Part shown: positions 1-5,064 of the stretch, piece after piece
How positions within the stretch are numbered: the stretch's first letter is position 1
Layout of the letters: every line of letters begins with the position of its first letter
Assembly (NCBI GenBank): GCA_945971755.1
Contig: CAMFPJ010000098.1
Coordinates: forward strand, 1-5,064
DNA from: an uncultured Clostridia bacterium
GTDB taxonomy: Bacteria; Bacillota; Clostridia; Oscillospirales; Acutalibacteraceae
Length of the DNA stretch: 5,064 bases
Direction: 5' to 3'
The notes under the pieces: model-generated
The model's input: the letters and a program-made list of their open reading frames with translations, nothing else
What the model was told of the DNA's origin: nothing
Database searches by the model: none
Position numbers and translations under genes: made by a program

Positions 1-180
1 CACAATGTTGCTTGCAGAAGTGCAATAAAGGCAGGGGATAAATCAAGTCCCGAAGAGCTTTATGAACTTGTTAAAACAGTATTGAACGACAGAACTGTTC
101 GCTTTTGCCCACATGGACGTCCCGTTATGATTGAAATTACAAGGAACGAGCTTGAAAAACAGTTCGGAAGGATACAGTAA
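1..180 (+). CDS. mutL: DNA mismatch repair endonuclease MutL, C-terminal end (5' truncated by window)
   Basis: The first 180 bases are the last 59 codons and TAA stop of an open frame that enters from upstream. Three features of the C-terminal dimerisation/endonuclease domain of MutL are visible: an ACRSAIKAG segment (residues 4-12 of the fragment), the CPHGRP motif (36-41), and the terminal FGR (55-57, an F-x-R motif). In nicking MutL proteins such as that of Bacillus, the Cys and His of CPHGRP help form the metal site. This copy is therefore probably the endonuclease type used by bacteria without MutH. MutL couples mismatch recognition by MutS to strand incision. The ATPase domain and the rest of the metal site lie outside the window. 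The stop codon shares one base with the miaA start (TAATG), so the two genes are probably translationally coupled. mutL-miaA is a common bacterial gene pair. Confidence 0.93.
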   Translation, partial: HNVACRSAIKAGDKSSPEELYELVKTVLNDRTVRFCPHGRPVMIEITRNELEKQFGRIQ

Positions 181-1133
181 TGAACAAAATTCCCGTTATT
201 GCCGTTGTAGGTCCCACTGCTTCGGGAAAAACTTCCCTTGCAGTGAAAATAGCAAAAAAATTTAACGGACAAGTAATTTCTGCGGATTCTATGCAGATTT
301 ATAAAGGCATGGATATTGCAACAGCCAAACCGACTGAGAGCGAAAAAGAGGGAATAGAGCATTATCTCTTAGACTTTTTACCCATTGAAGTTAGATTCAG
401 CGTTGCCGACTATGTTTCAGCGGCTAAAGACTGCATTGCAAAAATCAGCGCAAACGGTCATTTGCCCATTGTGGCAGGCGGCACAGGACTATACATTGAT
501 TCCCTTTTACAGAACATATCTTTTTGCAGGGAAAAGACCGACGAAGAAATACGTAAGAAAATAAATAAGGAATACGAAGTATTGGGAGGAGAAAACTTGC
601 TTTCAAGACTTCGCGAGATTGACTCCAAAACTGCAGAAAGACTTCACCCGTCTGACAAAAGCCGAATTGTAAGAGCCTTGTCACTTTATGAATCGACAGG
701 TATTACAATGACTGAGCAATATGAAAAGTCACGGCAGGAGAAATCACCTTACAATGTTTTGTATATCGGCATTAACTACCGCGACAGAGAGGTACTTTAT
801 TCAAAAATCAATATGCGTGTTGACTTAATGCTCCAAAACGGACTGCTGGAAGAAGCTAAAGCTTACTTTGATTTAAGCAGAGATACAACTGCTTCACAGG
901 CTATCGGTTACAAAGAATTAGCACCTTATTTTAATGGCGAACTTACACTTGAAGAATGTGTTGAAAATCTAAAAAGAGAAACTCGACGATATGCCAAAAG
1001 GCAGCTTACTTGGTTCAGGAAAAATGAAAACATAAATTGGGTTTACCCTGACGATTACGCAAGCACAGATGATTTTCTTAATGAAGCATATAGACTTTCA
1101 GATATTTTTTTAAGGAGGAACGGCAATGGATAA
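180..1133 (+). CDS. miaA: tRNA dimethylallyltransferase MiaA
   Basis: MiaA transfers a dimethylallyl group from DMAPP to N6 of A37 in tRNAs that read codons starting with U. This is the first step toward ms2i6A and improves codon-anticodon fidelity. The 317-residue length is normal for the family. Visible motifs are the P-loop GPTASGKT (residues 11-18), DSMQIYKGMDI (36-46) with the presumed catalytic Asp36, GGTGLY (100-105), RIVRALSLYESTG (162-174), QAIGYKEL (240-247), and the C-terminal tRNA-binding TRRYAKRQLTWFRK (268-281). Nothing essential looks missing. The ATG overlaps the mutL stop by one base and is preceded by GGAAGGA (166-172) with 7 nt spacing, which supports this start. The 3' end overlaps the next gene by 8 nt. 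It is a soluble cytoplasmic enzyme. Confidence 0.97.
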   Translation: MNKIPVIAVVGPTASGKTSLAVKIAKKFNGQVISADSMQIYKGMDIATAKPTESEKEGIEHYLLDFLPIEVRFSVADYVSAAKDCIAKISANGHLPIVAGGTGLYIDSLLQNISFCREKTDEEIRKKINKEYEVLGGENLLSRLREIDSKTAERLHPSDKSRIVRALSLYESTGITMTEQYEKSRQEKSPYNVLYIGINYRDREVLYSKINMRVDLMLQNGLLEEAKAYFDLSRDTTASQAIGYKELAPYFNGELTLEECVENLKRETRRYAKRQLTWFRKNENINWVYPDDYASTDDFLNEAYRLSDIFLRRNGNG

Positions 1134-2361
1134 ATTAAAAGATAACAAAAATCTTATTAAATATCTTGTCTGTACGGTACTGGGTATTTTAATTATCGTT
1201 TACTTTATTTATCAGGTCGTTCAAATGAACTCTAACCCTTATAAAACAGAGGTAGCAATTGAACGAAATATTCAAAGCAAAATCGAAACAAAGGCTTTTA
1301 TTGTTCGTGATGAAGCTTATCTTACCGCTTCCGACCCCAACGGTACAATTGTTTCCATTGCGGAGGACGGCAAAAGAGTGGGCAGCGGTGAAACAGTTGC
1401 AATTTCATTTAAGAATGCGGAGAGTGCTTCCACATACGTCAGAATAAATGAGATTAACAGTGAAATTGATTATTACAAACAGTTAAAAAACAGGGTAGGT
1501 GTAGGAACGAATTCACCTTCGTCTTACAACAATTTAATTGATGCTGCTTTGATTGATTATATTTGCGAATCCAAAAATGAGATAGACAGTGGGTTTGAAG
1601 ATGCACTTAATGATTTAAGAAGTGCAATCACGACCAAACAGTTAGCAGTCGGTGAAGTTATCTCCGTTGACGAGAAACTTGCGTCATTACAGGCAGAGCT
1701 TTTAGCACTTGAAACAAAAAAACTTGGTTATACCGAAATAGCGTCACCAAATCCCGGTTATTACATCGGTTCCGTTGACGGGTATGAAAATGCAATTAAA
1801 TACAGCGATGCAATGAATTCTGACGTTGTGTCGATTGACACGCTCTTGGCTTCTTCTCCGTCAGACCTGCCCGAAAATGTGATGGGAAAACTTGTTGACG
1901 CTTTTAATTGGTATATGCTTTGTAACATTCCTTACAAGCAGTCCGGCTCAATTAAAATCGGTCAAACAATTACAGTCAATGTTCTCAACACATCAGTCGG
2001 AAGTATTAAATGTACCGTTGCTAAAAAAGGCGACAAAGAAGGTGACAGAATTGCACTTATTCTTAAATGCGGAATTATGAACCAAGATGTTTCAAAACTT
2101 CGCATAGCAGATGTTCAAATTATTACCGACGAATATTCCGGTTACCGTATTTCAAACAGCGCAATTCGTGAAGTTGATTCACAAAAAGGAGTTTATGTTT
2201 TAAGAGGAAATATGGTACAGTTCAGAAAAATCAATATTCTTTATTCAACAGAAGATTACTCAATAGTCGAAAACGTAAAAGATGATTCTTCATATATCCG
2301 TCAGTATGATACAATAATTACGGAGGGAGTTGATTTGTATGATGGAAAAGTCTTATCTTGA
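1126..2361 (+). CDS. HlyD-like (membrane fusion protein-type) single-pass membrane protein, function unknown
   Basis: This 411-residue protein has a short Lys-rich cytoplasmic N-terminus, one hydrophobic segment (about residues 11-33) and a long extracytoplasmic part, so it is probably a type II membrane protein. Residues 55-95 (with NGTIVSIAEDGKRVGSGE) look like the first half of a biotinyl/lipoyl-type barrel-sandwich fold. Residues 103-205 are mostly helical (RINEINSEIDYYKQLKNR; VDEKLASLQAELLALE) and could form a short hairpin. The second half-motif is SPNPGYYIGSVDGYE (207-221). The C-terminal part (about 338-411) resembles the distal beta domain of HlyD/membrane fusion proteins, with GVYVLRGNMVQFRKI and a YDTIITEGVDLYDGK end. 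No ABC transporter or exporter gene is adjacent. The start has a strong AAGGAGG (1112-1118) 7 nt upstream and overlaps miaA by 8 nt; the 3' end overlaps yggS by 23 nt. The HlyD-like fold is fairly clear from pattern, but its role is not. Location beside yggS-sepF-divIVA suggests an envelope or division-linked task, which is inference only. Confidence 0.8.
   Translation: MDKLKDNKNLIKYLVCTVLGILIIVYFIYQVVQMNSNPYKTEVAIERNIQSKIETKAFIVRDEAYLTASDPNGTIVSIAEDGKRVGSGETVAISFKNAESASTYVRINEINSEIDYYKQLKNRVGVGTNSPSSYNNLIDAALIDYICESKNEIDSGFEDALNDLRSAITTKQLAVGEVISVDEKLASLQAELLALETKKLGYTEIASPNPGYYIGSVDGYENAIKYSDAMNSDVVSIDTLLASSPSDLPENVMGKLVDAFNWYMLCNIPYKQSGSIKIGQTITVNVLNTSVGSIKCTVAKKGDKEGDRIALILKCGIMNQDVSKLRIADVQIITDEYSGYRISNSAIREVDSQKGVYVLRGNMVQFRKINILYSTEDYSIVENVKDDSSYIRQYDTIITEGVDLYDGKVLS
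2322..2327 (+). promoter_or_regulatory. Ribosome binding site for yggS
   Basis: GGAGGG lies inside the end of the HlyD-like gene. It is only about 2 nt from the upstream TTG at 2330, which is too close, and 11 nt from the ATG at 2339 (14 nt from the ATG at 2342). It therefore favours 2339 as the yggS start, with 2342 as the alternative. Confidence 0.65.
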
Positions 2362-3064
2362 CAAAAGACAAGAGGATATTTGTTATAACCTTGACGTTAT
2401 AAATGAAAAAATTGCCGAGGCCGCAATTAAATCGGGCAGAGCTCCTGAAAATGTTCGCCTTATGGCAGTTACAAAAACAGTTGACCCAATGTTTATAAAT
2501 ATGGCACTCGGTCACGGGGTCACTCTCATCGGCGAAAACCGTGTTCAAGAGCTTTTAAGGAAAAAAGATGAGCTTCATTTAGACGGGGTGGAAAAACATC
2601 TTATCGGTCATTTGCAGACAAATAAAGCAGGGCAGATTGTTGGCGTTGCAGATATGATTCAGTCGGTTGATTCGGTAAAAATCGCAAAAGAGATTGCAAA
2701 ACAGTCAATTAAACGCGGTGTTTCTACTGATGTTCTTCTTGAAATAAACATAGGCGGTGAAGAAAGCAAAACGGGATTTGATAAATCAGAATTTTTGGAA
2801 AGTGTTTATCAAATTTCCGAAATTGAGGGTATAAACGTTAAAGGTATAATGTCTGTCCCGCCGATTTGCGAAAACAATACAATACTTTGTAAATTTTTTG
2901 AAAATATATACAATATATATGTTGACATTAAAGGCAAAAAGATAGATAATATAAATATGCAAATATTGTCGATGGGTATGTCCGGAGATTATGAACAAGC
3001 AATTTTATGTGGGTCAACTCTTGTAAGAATAGGTTCTGCAATTTTCGGCCCGAGAATATATTAG
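2339..3064 (+). CDS. yggS: YggS/YlmE family pyridoxal 5'-phosphate homeostasis protein
   Basis: This is a PLP-binding, fold-type III (alanine racemase N-terminal-like) single-domain protein that buffers PLP and affects B6 and amino-acid balance. No enzymatic reaction is established for the family. From the ATG at 2339 it has 241 residues, within the usual 220-250. Motifs are MAVTKTVDP (42-50) with the PLP lysine at Lys46, IGENRVQE (64-71), HLIGHLQTNK (87-96), a SVDS segment (109-112), LLEINIGGEESKTGF (133-147), GIMSVPP (169-175), LSMGMSGDYEQAI (210-222) and GSTLVRIGSAIFGPR (225-239), which carries phosphate-binding residues. An in-frame TTG at 2330 would add three residues but sits on the ribosome binding site, and Met-Met at 2339/2342 makes the exact start slightly uncertain. 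The gene overlaps its upstream neighbour by 23 nt and ends 10 nt before sepF. It is the ylmE position of the Bacillus ylm cluster. Residues about 178-207 are encoded by very AT-rich DNA that also holds a candidate promoter. Confidence 0.95.
   Translation: MMEKSYLDKRQEDICYNLDVINEKIAEAAIKSGRAPENVRLMAVTKTVDPMFINMALGHGVTLIGENRVQELLRKKDELHLDGVEKHLIGHLQTNKAGQIVGVADMIQSVDSVKIAKEIAKQSIKRGVSTDVLLEINIGGEESKTGFDKSEFLESVYQISEIEGINVKGIMSVPPICENNTILCKFFENIYNIYVDIKGKKIDNINMQILSMGMSGDYEQAILCGSTLVRIGSAIFGPRIY
2885..2950 (+). promoter_or_regulatory. Candidate internal sigma-A promoter upstream of sepF
   Basis: A perfect -35 hexamer TTGACA (2922-2927) is followed by a 17-nt spacer and GATAAT (2945-2950), which matches 5 of 6 bases of the -10 consensus. 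Bases 2885-2921 immediately upstream are almost entirely A/T and could act as an UP element. Transcription would start near 2957, giving a leader of roughly 118 nt before the sepF ATG. It lies inside yggS, so the bases also encode protein; AT-rich coding DNA yields such matches by chance at some rate. The prediction rests on sequence match alone. Confidence 0.5.
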
Positions 3065-3074
3065 GAGGTAAATT

Positions 3075-3548
3075 ATGAGCTTTTTAGACAAAATCAAAAA
3101 TATTGTAAATGTGGATGAGGACGGTTACTATCCTGATGATGATCCTCAAGACGGCGACTATAGCACAAATGACCGTTTCTTTGAACCGGCAGAAGAAAAA
3201 ACACAAAAGCCTGCATATCACAGGCCTCAGCGTCAGTCAGAGCAAGAGAAAGTTGTGAATATACACACTACCGCACAGTTACAGGTGGTTCTTTCTAAAC
3301 CAGAAAAATTTGATGAGGTTTCTGCTATTGCGGACAACCTCAATGAAAAGAGAACCGTTGTTCTTAACCTTGAATCAGTTAATAAAGAAACCGCACGCAG
3401 GCTTATTGACTTCCTTTCAGGTGTTGCTTACGCAAATAACGGTCAGTTAAAAAGAGTTGCTAACAGCACCTTCATTATCACTCCTTACAATGTTGATGTA
3501 ATGGGTGACCTTATGGAAGAACTTGAAAATAACGGTATGTTCTTTTAA
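3075..3548 (+). CDS. sepF: Cell division protein SepF
   Basis: SepF is a cytoplasmic FtsZ-binding protein that tethers Z-ring filaments to the membrane and organises the septum in Gram-positive bacteria. The protein has 157 residues, close to the roughly 150 of the Bacillus protein. The N-terminus (residues 1-13, MSFLDKIKNIVNV) fits the short amphipathic membrane-binding helix of the family. A disordered acidic linker follows (14-57, many Asp/Tyr/Pro). The globular SepF domain spans about 59-147: KVVNIHTTAQLQVVLSKPE, AIADNLNEKRTVVLNLE, RRLIDFLSGVAYA (109-121) with the FLSG glycine implicated in dimer or polymer contacts in homologues, and STFIITPYNVDVMG (131-144). It corresponds to ylmF. Start choice is firm: AGGAGG (3063-3068) lies 6 nt before the ATG and overlaps the yggS stop. 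Confidence 0.96.
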   Translation: MSFLDKIKNIVNVDEDGYYPDDDPQDGDYSTNDRFFEPAEEKTQKPAYHRPQRQSEQEKVVNIHTTAQLQVVLSKPEKFDEVSAIADNLNEKRTVVLNLESVNKETARRLIDFLSGVAYANNGQLKRVANSTFIITPYNVDVMGDLMEELENNGMFF

Positions 3549-3626
3549 TCTTTTTAATATAATTTTTTGGGTAGATTTTTGTGCCCTCTTGAAATATGCC
3601 TATTTGGCGGAATGGATGGTAAAACT
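3549..3626 (+). other. sepF-divIVA intergenic leader
   Basis: This 78-nt gap is by far the largest in the window. It is T-rich in its first third and contains TATAAT at 3558-3563, but no acceptable -35 is seen 15-18 nt upstream, so a promoter here is weakly supported. A 5-bp stem is possible between GGGTA (3569-3573) and TGCCC, but it is too weak to call a terminator or switch. The only ribosome-binding candidate for divIVA is GGATGG (3614-3619), 7 nt before the ATG at 3627. This is weak compared with the AGGAGG-type sites of its neighbours. Confidence 0.4.
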
Positions 3627-4667
3627 ATGCTTACACCGAATAAAGTCAGAGAAAAACAGTTTCAGTCATCAGGTAGGGGCTCTTACCGTGCTGACGATGT
3701 TGACGCTTTTATGAATGAGGTTTCTGCTTCTTACGAACAGATGTTCAAAGAGAACGGCGATCTTATCCGTAAAATCAGTATTCTTGCAAAAAAAATCGAA
3801 GAGTACCGTGCTGATGAAGAAAGCCTTAAGCTCGCATTGTTAAACGCACAGAAACTCGCAGACCAAATTGTTGCTGAAGCAAAAGAAAAGGCAGAGGCAG
3901 AAGCTGCTGATGCTGTTGCCGCTGCCGAAAAGAAAGTTTTAGATGCTAATGCAGAGGCTGAGGAAATTGCTGCTAACAGCAAAAGAGAGTCTGCTGCAAT
4001 TCTTGACAGTGCAAAAGCTGAAGCTGAGCGTATATTAGCCGATGCAAATGCACAGGCTAACGATATCCTTGGAAATATTAACCGTAAGGTTACACACGAA
4101 ACACTTGTATTTGATATGACAAAGAAAGAGGCTTCTGAATTTAAGAGCAAGCTTGTCGCAATGTATAAAGAGCATATCAACCTTATTAACAAACTTCCCG
4201 ATATTGTTGATGAGCAGCTTAATGATGCTTGTGCTCCGGTAAATTCCGAGGAACTTGAGCAGGCAGAAGAGCCTACAGAAGAAAATGTTGCCGAAGTTGT
4301 TGCTCCGGAAGAAACTGTTGAAGCAGGAACTGTTGAACCTTCAGTTGAAGAGCCCGAAGTTTATGAAGAAACATCTGAAATTGAACCTGAGACCAACGAT
4401 GAAGAATCAGAAACAACATTTGAAGATGTATATTCAGACTCTGCTGATTCAACAGACACTTCTGACTTTGATGAAGTTCCGGAGAATACAGAAAGTGAAA
4501 AGAGTTCTTTTAAGCTTGATTTAAGCAAAATAGATTTTACAGACGATGAGGACGAAGTTCCGGAAACAACTCCTGCTGCTATGGCATTTGAACCGTTAGA
4601 AGAGGATGAACCTGAAGAAGCCGGCGGCAACTCAATTTCTTTCAAAAATTTCTTTAAGAAAAAATAA
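3627..4667 (+). CDS. divIVA: DivIVA-family cell division/polarity protein with hendecad coiled coil and long acidic tail
   Basis: DivIVA proteins bind curved membrane at septa and poles through an N-terminal domain and oligomerise through coiled coils to recruit partners. Residues 1-60 fit that domain: MLTPNKVREKQF, then RGSYRADDVDAFMNEV (17-32) and the start of a coiled coil. Residues 74-150 form seven 11-residue repeats with Ala/Ser at positions 1 and 5. A further helical part (151-189) follows. Residues 190-291 contain no Lys or Arg and are rich in Glu, Pro, Ser and Thr, hence probably disordered. Residues 293-304 (SSFKLDLSKIDF) and the last 8 (FKNFFKKK) break the acidity. At 346 residues it is about twice the 164 residues of the Bacillus protein because of the tail. 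The ATG at 3627 gives the family-typical MLTP start; an in-frame ATG at 3612 (five more residues) has no good ribosome site. The frame stays open back to 3558, but the extra residues look non-homologous. The gene sits between sepF and lspA. Family assignment is strong, exact role less so. Confidence 0.88.
   Translation: MLTPNKVREKQFQSSGRGSYRADDVDAFMNEVSASYEQMFKENGDLIRKISILAKKIEEYRADEESLKLALLNAQKLADQIVAEAKEKAEAEAADAVAAAEKKVLDANAEAEEIAANSKRESAAILDSAKAEAERILADANAQANDILGNINRKVTHETLVFDMTKKEASEFKSKLVAMYKEHINLINKLPDIVDEQLNDACAPVNSEELEQAEEPTEENVAEVVAPEETVEAGTVEPSVEEPEVYEETSEIEPETNDEESETTFEDVYSDSADSTDTSDFDEVPENTESEKSSFKLDLSKIDFTDDEDEVPETTPAAMAFEPLEEDEPEEAGGNSISFKNFFKKK
3846..4076 (+). repeat. Seven 11-residue (33-nt period) hendecad repeats within divIVA
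   Basis: Residues 74-150 split without gaps into seven 11-mers, starting at residues 74, 85, 96, 107, 118, 129 and 140. Position 1 is A,A,A,A,S,A,A and position 5 is A,A,A,A,S,A,A. Position 8 is I,E,K,I,I,I,I and position 9 is V,A,V,A,L,L,L. The repeat is a protein-level coiled-coil periodicity; the DNA copies are diverged, so this is not a recent tandem duplication. Confidence 0.75.
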
Positions 4668-4679
4668 TTGAGGTTAAAA

Positions 4680-5064
4680 ATGCGTCGAGTAGTTACGGTT
4701 TTGTCAGCAATAATATTAGTTATAGCCGACCAAATTATTAAATTACTTGTGATTGCACGTCTTAAACCTATCAGCAGTCTTCGTGTTGTTGACGGATTTA
4801 TTCGTTTGAATTACGTTGAAAACACAGGGGCTGCTTTTGGTTCTTTTGGCAATCATACAGTTGTTTTGTCGGTTATTACTCTTATTGCTATTGCGCTTGG
4901 GTTCGCTTATCTTATGAGCGGAAAGTTGAAAATTGGCGTTGAATACATCTGTATTCTTTTCGTTTTATCAGGCGGAGCGGGCAATCTTATCGACAGAGTT
5001 TTCAGAGGCTATGTTATTGATTATATTGAACCGCTTTTTATAAACTTTGCAGTTTTTAATTTTG
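4680..5064 (+). CDS. lspA: Lipoprotein signal peptidase LspA (signal peptidase II), 3' truncated by window
   Basis: LspA is a membrane aspartyl protease that removes the signal peptide from lipid-modified prolipoproteins at the outer face of the cytoplasmic membrane. The first 128 residues are present, of a usual 150-170. Family motifs are the DQ in the first membrane helix (Asp17), RLNYVENTGAAFG (42-54), and GGAGNLIDRVFRGYVIDYI (98-116). Asp114 in VIDY is the expected first catalytic aspartate. The window ends within FNF (126-128), just before the FNxAD motif that would supply the second. Hydrophobic segments lie at about 4-25, 60-79 and 87-104. The ATG is preceded by GAGG (4670-4673) with 6 nt spacing and lies 12 nt after the divIVA stop, so it is probably cotranscribed with it. 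In many Bacillota a pseudouridine synthase gene of the RluD type follows; that cannot be seen here. Confidence 0.96.
   Translation, partial: MRRVVTVLSAIILVIADQIIKLLVIARLKPISSLRVVDGFIRLNYVENTGAAFGSFGNHTVVLSVITLIAIALGFAYLMSGKLKIGVEYICILFVLSGGAGNLIDRVFRGYVIDYIEPLFINFAVFNF

Noticed and set aside
1835..1870. TTGACA within the HlyD-like gene, and another at 4003-4008 within divIVA
   Set aside because: Neither has a -10-like hexamer at 16-18 nt; these are chance matches in coding DNA.
2358..2389. TTGACA (2358-2363) with TATAAC (2384-2389) near the start of yggS
   Set aside because: The spacer is 20 nt, too long for a normal sigma-A promoter, and the start would fall inside yggS far from any downstream gene.
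2875..2960. AT-rich patch in yggS as a sign of an insertion or foreign segment
   Set aside because: The encoded residues run continuously into the conserved LSMGMSGDYE motif and the total length is normal for YggS, so nothing has been inserted; the patch is better explained by promoter-like sequence or base composition.
3567..3626. Possible 20-residue N-terminal extension of DivIVA from a TTG at 3567
   Set aside because: The added residues do not look like any DivIVA N-terminus, no ribosome site precedes the TTG, and the family-typical MLTP start falls at 3627.
3731..4192. 153-codon open frame on the minus strand, Ala/Ser-rich
   Set aside because: It is antisense to the Ala/Glu-rich coiled coil of divIVA; GCN and GAA codons read backwards rarely make stops. 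It has no family-like motifs, and its composition is fully explained by the sense gene.
4361..4645. 94-codon Ser-rich open frame on the minus strand, and a Lys/Leu-rich frame on the plus strand at 4255-4524
   Set aside because: Both are shadows of the GAA/TCA-rich acidic tail of divIVA. They are low complexity, with no plausible ribosome site or domain.
4665..4680. Possible terminator between divIVA and lspA
   Set aside because: The gap is only 12 nt and has no inverted repeat; the A-rich run belongs to the Lys codons and ribosome-site spacer.

Overview
The window is a compact, single-strand stretch of chromosomal housekeeping genes from a low-to-moderate GC member of the Bacillota. It is most likely a clostridial relative (Oscillospirales/Ruminococcaceae-like). 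This placement is inferred from SepF and DivIVA homologues, AGGAGG-type ribosome binding sites, AT-leaning codon use and gene order. Species cannot be named from the sequence alone.

Layout, all on the + strand: the 3' end of mutL (mismatch repair endonuclease), miaA (tRNA A37 dimethylallyltransferase), a single-pass HlyD-like membrane protein, yggS/ylmE (PLP homeostasis), sepF (FtsZ membrane anchor), a divIVA-family gene with a long acidic tail, and the 5' part of lspA (lipoprotein signal peptidase). Neighbouring genes overlap (1, 8 and 23 nt) or are separated by 10, 78 and 12 nt. No terminator hairpin is visible, so the block reads as one co-transcribed unit or nested units. It falls into an upstream mutL-miaA part and a downstream cell-envelope/division part. 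The HlyD-like gene bridges them, overlapping both miaA and yggS.

The yggS-sepF-divIVA order matches the ylmE-ylmF-ylmG-ylmH-divIVA cluster of Bacillus with ylmG and ylmH missing, and lspA follows directly. SepF and DivIVA act at the septum. YggS is a conserved neighbour whose link to division is not understood, and LspA matures lipoproteins in the same membrane. A near-consensus sigma-A promoter inside the 3' part of yggS (TTGACA-17-GATAAT behind an AT-rich tract) could drive sepF-divIVA-lspA separately.

No mobile element, CRISPR array, RNA gene or clearly new system was found. The points most worth a second look are the orphan HlyD-like protein embedded in a division cluster and the architecture of the DivIVA protein. 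That protein has an altered membrane-binding tip, seven regular 11-residue Ala-rich repeats, a 102-residue stretch without Lys/Arg, and a basic-aromatic C-terminus.
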